Assembly: GCA_021464415.1 (NCBI GenBank)
Contig: CM038467.1
Span: 50,387,309 to 50,451,308 of the forward strand
Length of the DNA stretch: 64,000 nt
Direction of reading: 5' to 3'
DNA from: Lonicera japonica
Lineage: Eukaryota; Streptophyta; Magnoliopsida; Dipsacales; Caprifoliaceae
Numbering within the stretch: the stretch's first letter is position 1; every line of letters starts with the position of its first letter. Of the stretch, positions 10,650 to 22,353 are shown piece after piece. The position numbers were made by a program, and so were the translations under genes. Below the pieces are notes generated by a model. It was given only the letters and a program-made list of their open reading frames with translations, ran no database searches and had not been told where the DNA came from.

Positions 10650-10829
10650 TTTGATGGGGGCAAAATTGGATGGGGTCATAGGGTCCCAATAATAAAATGA
10701 CACGTGTCCATTTTTATTTATTTAAATCAAATAAAAAATGAAAAAAAAAATTAATTTTAGATGAGAGTGTACACGTGTTGTTTTATTATTGGAGACCCCA
10801 TGACCCCATCCAATTTTGCCCCCATCAAA
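10650..10829. mobile_element. 180-bp MITE with near-perfect inverted ends
   Basis: It starts TTTGATGGGGGCA and ends TGCCCCCATCAAA. The inverted match extends about 55 bp (CAAAATTGGATGGGGTCAT, then ACACGTGT) around a short A/T-rich centre. It has no coding capacity. The target duplication is unclear because both flanks are A-rich. Confidence 0.75.
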
Positions 10830-11110
10830 AATGGGCTCTTAAATACAACCCCTTACTTTAAAAATACTACAAATAAAATGCCACCAAAACCACTGCCTCT
10901 CCTTAATGATCATCTCCCTATTTTTATTCTTTCGTTCTTCTCATCTCCAATACTCATAACAAAGGTGGAATTAGTAAGAGCAAAGCCTAAAGTAAAACAG
11001 GATCCACTAGGACATCTTTGGCCACGTTGCAAATTAATCCTCAAATTGCCAACTCATCCCAAGCCCAAATGGACACTTGGTAACAAATTAACAGAAAACT
11101 TAACAACTAA
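10830..11110. other. Short non-coding spacer between MITEs
   Basis: I see no supported feature here. An open frame crosses it from the neighbouring MITE but has no recognisable domain. Confidence 0.4.
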
Positions 11111-11899
11111 AGGTGTGTTTGGCAACCCCAATTTCATACTATAGAATTGAAATTGGGGAATGATTTTAGAATTCTATTGTTTGGATAGGTTAAAAGTTAT
11201 AGTTTTGGAATTCTACTAGAATTCCAAAACCACAAATTCTAAAGGATTGAATTCCATAAAAATAGTAGAGTTTTCTAATTCCAATTTTTATTGAATTCAA
11301 AAAAAAAAAATTCACCATTACCACTCATATCACCCCCACCCCCATACACCTCCCACCTCACCCCACCCCACCCCAAAAACCCCCCCCCCCCCCCAAAAAA
11401 AAAAAAAAAAAGCCATCATTCACAGTTCAGCCCCTTATTTCACAAACCAAACCAAAAAAAATAAAAAAATGCAGCTAGACACATACATACATATATATAT
11501 ATATATATTATATATATAAATTACATATGTACACTTACAACTCTCACATCACTTATTTCTTCTTTCTCATTATAAATTTTTTTTACATGTACACGTGTAT
11601 ATATACGTATACATTAAATATAATGTATATGTATATACACAGTGTATATTTATATACAAAGTTGTATATATATTAAATGAACTTATGCTATCACCTCCTT
11701 ATTATCTATTTTGAATTTCAAATGAATTCTATAATTTAGTCAAATAAATAAATTTTAAATTCTATTAGAATTTCAAATGAAAATTACGTGCAATCCAAAT
11801 AATAGTATTATAATTTAATGGTATTGCAATTCTTGGAATTGTAATACTATAGAATTACAATTCTAATAGAATTCTAAAACTACATATCCAAACACACCT
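11111..11899. mobile_element. PIF/Harbinger (Tourist-like) MITE, 789 bp
   Basis: It begins AGGTGTGTTTGG and ends CCAAACACACCT, a perfect 12-bp inverted repeat. It is flanked by TAA on both sides (11108-11110 and 11900-11902), the 3-bp target duplication expected for this superfamily. The interior carries repeated AGAATTCTA-type motifs, a C-homopolymer (about 11380-11394) followed by an A run, and TA microsatellites. No transposase is present. Confidence 0.8.
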
Positions 11900-13053
11900 T
11901 AAGTTTCCTACTCACCTCCACGTAGCCACACACATACCATATAAGCTAATAAAAAAAATATAACTTTTATCCATTAAAAAATATATAGTGCTACTTATAA
12001 AAAATTTCTTCCCAAAATTTAAAATCACACGTAGTATCCACAATCGAATGGGTGACTCAACTTAACCTTTGATATCAAACGTAGGTCACACTTGAAAAAC
12101 TTAACATAGAATTGGTGATCTTTAAGTAATTGACGGGAAATATGGAAGTGAGTTTTAGGCTATGTTGTATCACATAGAAATTGGTATAATTTATTATGTT
12201 AATTTTTATTTTAAAGAGTTTATATTATTATTAATATTTATATTTTTAATGTTTTTCAGGTGTTAGAAAAGAATTAGACAAGATTGAGAAAAATAGAGAA
12301 TTTGAAGCTTGTGAAGATACTTAAAATTAGTCAATACTTCTAGATGCATAACTTTTTACTAAAAAATTTAAATAATGCAACTCTCGAGCCTAAATTGAAG
12401 AGAATTTCGAGAGTTGCAACTTTGCAGTTCAACACTTTTTTAAATTCAATTATTTCAGGATTCAAAATTACAATGCAAAACGTAGTAATTTAAACGGCAA
12501 AAATTCAATAAATTGTGTTTAAATTAATGGGCTTAATGCCCACTACCACAAAGCAACCCACTAGCTTAATTTATATAAAGCTTCATTTCCTGCCATCCGA
12601 GAGAAGTTCTAATCCAAGTAAATATCCATCAAAACCTATTTAATTGAGCCAAGTTCATGAATAAATCTAGTCTTAATTAAATGAGGACATTCCAAATTAT
12701 AAATTGAGAGGATGGCCTCAACATGAGGGAGGCAGCCGAAAGCCAACCGAGCACAGCAACAGTGCTGATGGCACTTCTTTTTCGATTTTTCTCTTTCTTT
12801 CTTTTATTCTTCTTTTACTTGTTGCTTTGAAAACTTGAATGTTTAATTTTATTATTTAATTTAATTAATGTCAAGTATTTTTTTTTTAATTTTATGTGCT
12901 ATTTAATTTATTTTATGCTAGCGTAAATTTGTGTTAGGATTAGGATGATTATATTTAATTGATTTTCTTACACGTGTTCATGTCAATTGACTTTATCAAT
13001 TTAATTATTCAATGTTAAATACAATTATTTCTATTGGATACTTATTTTAATTA

Positions 13054-15765
13054 AGGGGCTTTTTTTTAAAGGACAAATGTCACACTCTCTTTCTACTAAA
13101 GGACACTGATTTTAATTAATTAGTTTAGAGGACAACTTTTTAATTAAGGACAAAATATTAATTATTTTATTATTTCAGTTAATTAAGTTGAATTACAATA
13201 CTATCCTTCTTAAAGATAAATATAATAAAATAAATATATAATTAAATTTGAAATTAAATCAATGAAAATAAATTCAAACCAATTCAAATAATTATCACAA
13301 GAAAAATCAAATAAGAAGATACATTCAGTAATTAATAAAAAAAAGTCAAATGAAGAAAATGTCTAAAACTAACCAGACATACTATGACACGAAAGTTATA
13401 AATATGTCTGAAGAAATTTTTTCCCATAACAGCAAGCAAACATACTAGTTTGATAAATCTCGTCCACGGGATTTAATTCACCCCACGAAGGAAACATGAA
13501 TAAAGAACATGAATGTAAGTGAATGCATAATTAAATAGACATATTACTTACTTGAATGGGAGAAAATAATCAAAGATGAAAAAGATCTAAAATTAATAGC
13601 ATCCAAATATTTACTCTAAAAATAAATTAAGAATACTACTATTTAATTGCTATATATATATATATCTTAATATAAGCAAATATAAGGGTCTCTCTCTAAA
13701 AGTATTGAAGTATTAAGTGCTTGAAAGATTGCTAAAGAATAAAAACAAAAGATTAAATTAAAATCAGATGAAGAAAAACGAAAAAATTAAAAGCTGCACA
13801 CAATTATCGAGAAAGAAGAGAAAAATATATCAAAACCTGCTCATGGTCTTAGCATCCTGCGGCTGTCCTCTTCTTTTATAATTCTTTGCTTAGTTTATAT
13901 TATGTTTGCTAGAAAAATTTTAAAAATTTAATATGTTCAATAAAAAATTGAAAAAATATAACTTAATATGTCTGACATATTCAGACATATTAAAAAAGGA
14001 TGAATAAGCGATTGAAAAAAGGATAAATAAGCAAAATGATCAAAAATATCGTGACACGTGAAAAAAATGTAAAATACTTATATAAATTTATAGTATAAGA
14101 ACAAAAAAGGAAGAAAACATACATGGGAATGTAAGACAAGTGTATTGCGAGAAACTAAATTATATGAACGGATCTTCTTCATGACATAATGTATTGAAAA
14201 AAAAATGTTGAAGTCATAAAGTTTTATAAGTTGTTATAAATATGATGAATAAGATCAACCTTCATTAAAGAAATGCCCACTATTTTATCAAATGTTGCTT
14301 TTGACAACCATGGCAAGCGTATAACATAATGTCATAATAAAAATTCCTAAATAAATAACAACTCGACCTCGAGAGATGAATATCATTACTAGTGATGATT
14401 AAGGAACCAATCATCTAATGGGTCAATGCCATAAAAAATAACATAACAGCCTTGCCTTGCATGTCCTACGGTGGTGATCAACTCAAACACAATTATTGGG
14501 AGGATGATGACTAAGATCAAGATTCAATGGGATAGTTTAATTGTTAGACTAAGCACAATGCCGTCAATCTGAGAATATTGAAGACAACTTTAACTAAAAG
14601 GCAGAAGTGGCGAAGGTACATAATTAAATAAACGGGCTTATATTTTGTACAACCAATTACTTTTTGTGTTATAATGTATTTAGGAATAGCCCATAATGCT
14701 AGTAATGAATGGTTATAAGGCCTAACACACACGGGCTCATAAAAAGGGCCTGATAGAAATAAATTTAAAAAAAAGAACCACTAAGAAATTTGGATATAAA
14801 TGAAACCCAACCTGACAATTTTTTTATGTTTGCCTATTGAGCACACTTTTTTTTTGTTTAAAAAAAAAGAAACAATATTATATCCATACTTTGAAAGGGG
14901 CAAATCACTTCAATTGCCAACAATACGCATACGATCTTAAATAAGAGTCCAATGCATCACAAAGTATCAGGCATATTGTCAGTTATGCAAACAATAGACA
15001 TACTTGAACTACCAACTAATGATAAAGAATCCAGTGCATTCAATTTTGACTGATTAGAATTAGTATTTTTATTTTAATTTTAAAAAGATGGTCTAAGAGC
15101 CATATGTTCTCTAACAAACATCAAACTGTGTTGTTGAAAAAATATAATTTAATATGTCTGCAAAAAAATTGAAAAATACATAACTTAGTATGTCTAGCAA
15201 ATAATTGGTAAGATGTAACTTAATATGTCTGACGGAAAATTGAAAACATAAAGTTTAATATGTTTGCCAGAAAATAAATTAAAAGAATGTAACTTAATAA
15301 GTATGTTTGTTATTATTGGAGAATTATGTCTCAGGCATATTTGCAGCTTCAGCCTCATAGCATGTTTGGTTAGTTTGAGACATTTTATTGCTTTAACTTT
15401 TTTTTGAATAATAATTATGTTATGGTCTTATTTGAATTTTTTTTGTGATATATATTTGAATTGGTTTGAATTTATTTTGATTGATTTAATTCTGAATTTA
15501 ATTATATATTTATTTTCTTATATTTATCTTTAAGAAGGGTAGTATTGGGATTTAACTTAATTAATTGAAATAATAAAATAATAAAATAATAAATATTTAG
15601 GCAACCTCCACCCTTACCTTGAAGTCAAGGGTTCGACTCATGGGGTGGGAGGGGAGGGTTTTTCTTTATTTGTAGGATTAAGGGAGAGACTTAGACCTCC
15701 CTTAATTTAAAAAAAAAAAAAAAAAAACCTACTATTTATGTAATGTCCTTTATTATTATTTTCTA
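13054..15765. mobile_element. 2.7-kb non-autonomous DNA transposon with long inverted arms
   Basis: The insertion splits family-1 copy 1. TTTAATTA flanks it on both sides (13046-13053 and 15766-15773), and the uninterrupted sister copy shows the joined sequence. About 13140-13320 and 15415-15595 are long inverted copies of each other (AAGTTGAATTACAATACTAT on the left, ATAGTATTGG... type on the right). The subterminal regions repeat the motif ATGTCTG many times (for example 13970-13990 and 15150-15300). The 8-bp duplication suggests hAT, while the long arms resemble MULEs. No transposase is recognisable. Confidence 0.65.
15596..15727 (+). mobile_element. SINE-like fragment with a Pol III B-box and poly-A tail
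   Basis: It contains GGGTTCGACTCA (about 15629-15640), a close match to the tRNA-type internal promoter B-box, and ends in a pure A run (about 15710-15727). It sits inside the right arm of the 2.7-kb element and is absent from the left arm. An A-box is not evident and no target duplication was found, so it may be 5'-truncated. Confidence 0.4.
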
Positions 15766-16389
15766 TTTAATTAATAAAAAATAAAGTTAGATTTTTATTA
15801 TTTTTTATTGGATTTGCCTTATGATTTGTTAAAAGCGGATATAGGGTGCGTTTTAACGGATATAATGAGTGTTTTAATTTTATACATTAGTTTAGCTTTG
15901 AAATAATTACAATTGGATTTTATTAATTGATTGAATTTTATTGATTTTTTTTTTAGCATCTAATAGAGTCGAGAGACAAAATTAATACGAGATAAGAGTA
16001 GAGTTTATGCGCATGAATACTTAGGAACATGATATTAAATATATGATTCCGAAATTCTAGTCAATTAATTCATTAATTTTATCATCTTCCTTCGTATTAT
16101 TTAATTTAGTTCTATTACTTTAATTGATTACTTTCTTTGCTTTGCTTTATCTAATTTACTTTTTTTATTAGTTTGATTCTTACAAATTTTTCTAACTGGA
16201 TTAGGAGTTTATTGAAACATTAACAGGATAATTAAAAAACATAATGTTTAAGTCTCTGTGAGATTGGCCTCGCTTACACGGTACACTATAAATTAATTCG
16301 TGCGCTTGTTAGTATTAAAATTTATCATAACTAGTTTTTCTGATAAATTTAGCTCAATTGCTAACCTAGATTCCTAATCAAAGGAGAAT

Positions 16390-17765
16390 TGCCAAAAAAA
16401 CCTATTGCAACAAAATTTAATACTCGCAAGCGCACGAATCAATTTATTGTGTAGCATGTAAGCTATGTCAATTCCACAGAGACTCAAACAATATGTTTTA
16501 TAATTATCTTGTTAATATTTCACTAAACTCTTAATCTAGTTAGAAAAATTTGTGAGAATCAAACTAATAAAATAAAGCAAAGCAATGAAAGTAAATTAAA
16601 ATAATGGAACTAAATAAACAATACAAAGCAAGATGATAAAATTAATGAATTAATTGACTAGAGTTTCAGAGTCATATATTCAATATCATCTTCTTAAGTA
16701 TTAATGCGCATATGTTCTACTCTTATCTTGTACTAATTTGGTCTTTTGACTATATTAGATGCGAAAAATAAAATCAATAAAATCCAATCCATTAATAAAA
16801 TTCAATTGTAATTCTTCCAGAGTCAAACTAATGTAAAATCAAAACACTCATTATATCCGTCAAAACACACCCTATATACGCTCTTAAAAAATCATAAGGT
16901 GAATTCAACAAAAAATAATGAGAATTCAACTTTATTTTTTATCAATTAAAATAGACATCCAATAAGAAGAAACGTATTTGACATTAAGTTGGTAAAATCA
17001 ATTGGCATGAATACGTGTAAGAGAATCAATTAAATATAATTATCCTAACTCTAGCACAAATTTACGCTAGCTTGAATAAAATTAAATAGCAAATAAAATT
17101 AAAAGAAAACTTACTTAGCATTAATTAGACTGAAGAGTAAATAAAAATCTAAATCTTCAAAATCTTCAAAGTAAAAAAAATAAAAGAAAAATAAGAAAAA
17201 AGAGGAGATGAATAGTGCTCGGCACTGTTGCTATACTGCAACTGTTGGCTTCCCTAATTGCTTCCCACGGCTCCAATTTATAATGCGGTAGCATTCTCCT
17301 TTGATTAGGAATCTAGGTTTGCAATTGGGCTAAATTAAATGCTTCTTTTTTAATTGAATGGGCTTTGGCTTCACTTTGGTAGCTGGGCTAGTAAGATTAA
17401 TAACAATTATATGGATGGGCCCATAATAATAAAGCTTTAGTTTTAAAATTGGGCCATCAAATATACCAATTTTTGTTATTTTTAATTGTTCAATTTTATG
17501 TCGCAATTTCAAATTCTAAGATGGTTAGATTTGAAAAAGTACTGAATTGAAAAAGTATAACCCTTGAAATTCTCTTCAGATTAGGCTCGAGAATTACAAT
17601 ATTTGGAGTACTGAGTAAAAAGTTATGCATCCAGAAATATTGACTTATTTTAAGTGTCTTTACGCACTTTAATTTTTCTATTTTTCTTAATCTTCTTCAT
17701 ATTCGTTTTTAACACCTGAAAAAGCATTAAAAATATAAATATTAGTAACATTAAATCCAAGTTTT
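16390..17765 (-). repeat. Dispersed repeat family 1, copy 2 (inverted, complete)
   Basis: It runs opposite to copy 1, and together they form an imperfect inverted repeat of ~1.4 kb per arm centred near 16388. Shared points in order: CGCAAGCGCACGA (16427), CACAGAGACTC (16476), AACACACCCTATATACG (16863), AAATTTACGCTAGC (17057), and CACCTGAAAAAGCATTAAAA near 17713. No coding frame is intact. Confidence 0.65.
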
Positions 17766-17799
17766 TTCCAATATAAGTCTAACGCGATGTGGATCTAAC

Positions 17800-18203
17800 C
17801 ACGGTTGAGGCTTATCGAGTTGGAGTTGACTAACTAATGTTAATGAGATTCGAAGTTTTCTTAGGTTGGCTGGTTACTACTAGTGATTTATTGAGAACTT
17901 CACATGCATTGTTATTCTACTCACTCGCCTAACCCAATAAGGTGTACCCTTCGTACGGGATGGCCATTGTGAAGAGGCCTTTAATGAATTGGAGTATCGT
18001 TTGATTGATACCCCTATCTTAGGCTTACCGGAGAGAGGCTTGGAATAGGTGATCTATTGTGAATCATCAAGCTTTGGTATGGGTTGCGTTCTCATGCAAC
18101 TCAATGTCGTCTTCGCTTATGCATTTCGTCAGTTAAAGACTCACAAGAGAAATTATCCAACACATGATCTTAAGTTGGCAGCCATTGTGTTTGCATGCAG
18201 ATG
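17800..18203 (+). pseudogene. Ty3/gypsy pol fragment (end of RT and RNase H)
   Basis: Across several frames the sequence gives gypsy-like segments: EIRSFLGW (fingers/connection), EEAFNELEYRLIDTPILGLP, then [17 protein letters not shown] and [20 protein letters not shown] with LAAIVFA. The RNase H aspartate position (usually YCDAS) reads YCESS. Stops and frame changes separate the pieces. It is a short relic with no LTRs attached and adjoins family-1 copy 2. The repeat at 18205 begins directly after it. Confidence 0.7.
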
Positions 18204-18204
18204 T

Positions 18205-21060
18205 ACTTGAGGTTCAACACAACCCCAATCAACTCAACAGATTCAATAAATCATCACTAGCCTCCTATACCGATTCCTCTTGGTAATATGTTAAGAACTA
18301 CTTGCCTCACCTTCATGATTAGCTTATTAGGCATTTTAGTGAGTAAATTTAACCATACACCAATTAATTCAACGACAATTTAGCCAAAAGTAACAATTAA
18401 CAACATGTAATGAGTCAAATAATATACACCAAATTCAACAATAAAACGAGTTCAATAGGAGTACAACAAGTATAACAACAAAAAAAAAATTAATTTTAAA
18501 TGCATGTTAAATACAAATCATTACTTCCAAAGCCATAATAGAACACTATTATAATTTTTTATTCCTCAATCTCGCTCACTTCAACCTTTATATTTTCTAA
18601 TGGCAACACACACCATGACACTTGGCAAATGGCTAATGAATACTATGCAAGCAATTTGCTAACAAATTTTCATGAAATGGTCACGCATGGAATTTTGAAT
18701 TTTCTACAAAAGGCTCAAAACTCCACCTTCACATGGCCCCACTTTTACTTACAAATCTAATAAGAGAGATAATTTTTATCAGGAAAAAAAATAATATGGG
18801 ATGTCACAATATATAATTGTGACGTCTTGACCTTGTAGGGGGGAAAAAAGAAATAAAAAGAAACATAAATTGAACCAACCCTATTTTATATCAAAATACA
18901 TTATAAAAGTATAATTTAATTTCTAATATTCAAAATTAAAATATATCAATTTCTTTATTATTAAAAAGAATAATAAATTAATTAGACTGTACCCAAGCCA
19001 TAAATCCAATATGACTTTACCTCTACGCATCTTCACCATAGAAATTAAAAAGGAAGCAGTACATAATATACATGAATGAAAACATTAAATTTGAATATTT
19101 TATCGACAATAAAATATTCACACAATATCAATTAATTCAATAAATTCCACAAAAAATACCACCCCAGCCTCATACAGTAACTCCTCTTGGTAACATGTTG
19201 AAAAGTATGTGCCTCACTTTACTACTTCGAAACTTCACTCTAAATTTACATAATTGACTTATTATGCATTTTAACGAATAAACTTAGCCATGCACTAATT
19301 ATTTTAACGGTAATTTAGCTAACAACAATTAGCAGCGTGTAATAAGCTGAATAATATACACCGAATCTAATCAATAAAACGAGTTCAATTGGAATAGAGT
19401 GAATATGAGAATAAAATAATTACTTTAGAAATTTACATGCAGTGTCCCTCTTCTTTTTATTTCTCAACGTACAAGGACCAATATTCATTATTCTCTGGCA
19501 CTTCAAGCTAGCTTTATATTTTCTAATGGCAATACGCACCATGACACTTGGCAAATCGCTAATGAATACTATACAAGGAATTTGCCAACTCATTTCCATG
19601 AAATAGACATGTATGGAATTCTTTACAAAAGTCTCTCACACCTCCACCTTCAAGTGGGCCCACTTGTACTTAATAAATCTGATATAATATATAAAAGAGA
19701 GATCATTTTTATTAGAAAAAATAAGGATGTCACGGTAACTGTGACGGCCCGATTCCGTGGGAATCTAAAAATGAATAAAAAAAAACATAAATTAAACTGA
19801 CTTCATTTTATATTAAAATAATTTATAAAAGTACAACTCAGTATCCATTTTCTAAAATTTAAGGTACATCAATCAAAAAATTAGGAATATTAAGGTCAAT
19901 TCTAAAACCGATTAAATAAATTGAATCGATTCATAAAACTCCGAAATGAAAAAAATTAAAACCAAAAATGAAAAAATTGAACCAAAACTAAATAGTTTGG
20001 TTCAAGTTTGGGACTAGTTAGTTCAAAACCGAACTGAATTATGTATAAGAAAATAAAAAGTGTTAATATATGATATAAGAACACACGTTAAATATATTAT
20101 GATTCAAAAAAGTAAGACTTAAAAACCAAAATCAAACCGAAAAGTTTGGTTCGAGTTTGGGTTTAGAAGATTTAAAAATCGAAACCGAATCGAACCGAGT
20201 TGAAATCAAAATTTTACATTTAGTTCGAGTTTGTGATATCTTAATTTCTACCCCGATCAAAACCGAAAACACCCATAAAAGAAACTAATTAGACCGCACT
20301 TGACTCGTGAATCTAATCCGAGTTTGCCTCTACTGATATGCACCATGGATTTTAAAAATGGCCAGTATGTAATACACATGAATAAGAGTATCAAATTCGA
20401 ATATTTAATTTATCGACAGTAAAATATCCACACAACACCAATCAACTCAACAAATTGCACAAAAACTACCACCTTGGCTTCATACACTAGCCCCTCTTGG
20501 TAACATATTAACAACTACTACTATCACTTTCACCGCATCGAAGCTTCTCTCTAACCTAATACGATTGACTTATTAAATATATTAGCTAGTAAATCTAACC
20601 ATGCACCAATTAATTTATCGGCAATTTTGCCAACTACAACAATTAACAGCATATAATAAACCAAATAATATACACTGAATTCAAATTAATAAAACGAGTT
20701 CAATTAAAATATAACAAATATGATAACAAAAGAATTACTCTAGAAATTTAGATATATATCTATCTCAAAAGACATAACAGAACACTATTATACTTTTCCC
20801 AAAGTCACTGCCCATGTTTAATGATTCTCCAAAACCTCACTGCCCTTCTCTCTTTATTTCTCTACGTACAGGGACCGAGATTCCTTATTCTCTCTCACTT
20901 CAAGCTTTATATTTTCTAATGACAACACATACACCATGACACTTGACAAATGACTAATGAATACTAAACAAGCAATTTGCTAACTCATTTCGATCAAACG
21001 GACGCGTATGGAATTTTTTACAAAATGCTGACACCTCCACCTTTTTATAAGGAAAAGATA
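18205..21060. repeat. Three direct copies of an A/T-rich repeat
   Basis: Copies begin near 18205, 19110 and 20430. Shared markers in order: TAGC/CCTCTTGGTAA, CCAATTAATT..ACG/CGGCAATTT, AATAATATACAC, AATAAAACGAGTTCAAT, CTTTATATTTTCTAATGGCA, and ACCATGACACTTG. The first two units also share a TGTGACG-containing end. The spacing is uneven because the second copy carries an insertion near 19880-20290. No protein is encoded. I see no matching transposon ends, so the origin is unknown. Confidence 0.6.
19880..20290. mobile_element. hAT-like MITE related to the one at 5758
   Basis: It contains inverted and direct copies of GAACCGAAC/GTTTGGTTCGAG-type motifs and the phrase AAGAACACACGTTA, shared with the nested element at 5758-6455 (6147-6162). 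It sits between repeat blocks that are contiguous in the first unit. The ends are not sharply resolved. Confidence 0.4.
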
Positions 21061-21356
21061 TAATATGTTATTAATTTATCAAAAGTTATAATAAGGTGTG
21101 ATTTAAGGGTACATATTAAGTAATTATTTTTTAAAATAATTAATTTATAATTTGTATTAAATATAATATAGATTTTGATACAAAATTTTATTATTTTTAT
21201 TTATAATAATTTTAACACGTATCCTTAGTCCTCATGTTATCATTTTTCATTTATTAAATAATAGTTTACATTTAATTATAATAAATAAGATAAATTTTGA
21301 ACTTTAAATGTGCTTTCAAAATATTAAATCAAAGAAGCCAATTATGGCTATGTTCT
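21061..21356. other. A/T-rich spacer
   Basis: Very A/T-rich with TAAATATAA-like runs. No supported feature. Confidence 0.4.
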
Positions 21357-22260
21357 TACTACAAGAAAACTACTTACTTTGAGGAAAAAGGTTGGCCACC
21401 AAAAGTCTAAAAATCGCCAGTAACACATTTAGTGGCGAAATTTCTTTCGCCACTACTTTGCTTGTAAAAACATGCCACTAAAGGTATTAGTGGCGAACAA
21501 AATTATTTCCCCACTAAAGTAAAGTTTTTGTTGGGAAAATAATTTTGCTGCTATATATGTTTTTTGGCGGGAATTTTTTATCCTTATAAATACTAGACAA
21601 TTTTGCTACAAAAAATATGTTATATCGACACTAAAAATGCAATTTTGTTGGGGAAAAAAATTAATCGCAGAAGAAGTATATTTACTGGCGATTTATTTTT
21701 CCACCAATGGTGACATCATTGCCAAAAAAAGAGAAGAATTGTGGCCAAATAAATATTCACCACATGTGGTATATACAATTACTATCTATTTGCGAGAATT
21801 GTTGAATTCCCTGGCAAAAAATACTTTTTTGTGGGGAATTTCAACTCCCCACCAGCCAATCACCACTAATTATCATCAAGATCTTTTATGACAATCTTGT
21901 TTCCCATCAATTGTAACTCATTAGTGGGGATTACAAACTTACCCACTAACAATTTTTTTGTTTAGTGGCAAACTAGTCTTCCCCACTAAATACCACTTAT
22001 TGTGGTGATTTTTTTATTTCGCTTCGAATTCCAAAATTTATTTAGCGCCAACTCACTTTTTTTTCCCGCCACACTTTTAACGGAAATATTAGTGGAGAAC
22101 ACTACTTTCACCACTAATAATATACACAACAACCAACTTTTAGTAGGAATCGTTCAATTTGCTGCAAAAAGCATTTTTTAGTGGGAAAAATTTACTCTCC
22201 CACTAAAAATTAATTATTTCACTAATCTTCTCTCTCTTGCTTTTTTTCTATCATTAACTG
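21357..22260 (+). mobile_element. CACTA-type transposon left end with subterminal repeats
   Basis: It begins TTACTACAAGAAAAC, one or two bases off the canonical CACTACAAGAAAA terminus. For about 850 bp it repeats TTAGTGGCGAA / AGTGGGGA and their complements (for example 21429, 21489, 21951, 22194), as in CACTA subterminal regions. Open frames across this block are fragments without domains. A possible right end, GTTGTAGTG, lies near 27010, but no matching 3-bp target duplication was found. Confidence 0.5.
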
Positions 22261-22353
22261 TTTTTTATAATTTAAAATCTATTAACTTTAAATACAAAAA
22301 CTAACAATTATTAAAATTTGAATATTTGAAATCTAGTTATCCATACCTTTTAA

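Larger units (their letters stand above)
12176..16385 (+). repeat. Dispersed repeat family 1, copy 1 (interrupted)
   Basis: The same sequence recurs inverted at 16390-17765 and again at about 35195-36430 and 51640-52660. Diagnostic stretches are TTTTTCAGGTGTTAGAAAA, ATGCATAACTTTTTACT, CTAGCGTAAATTTGTG and GGATATAGGGTGCGTTTTAA. This copy is cut at 13053 by the 2.7-kb element 13054-15765 and resumes at 15774. The CGCAAGCGCACGA-type end and the 'CCACAGAGACT' phrase in sister copies resemble LTR sequence of plant gypsy elements, but no gag or pol is attached, so the class is left open. Confidence 0.65.

Noticed and set aside
15629..15640. tRNA gene (GGTTCGACTC B-box)
   Set aside because: There is no acceptor or anticodon arm around it and a poly-A tail follows. 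It is better explained as a SINE.
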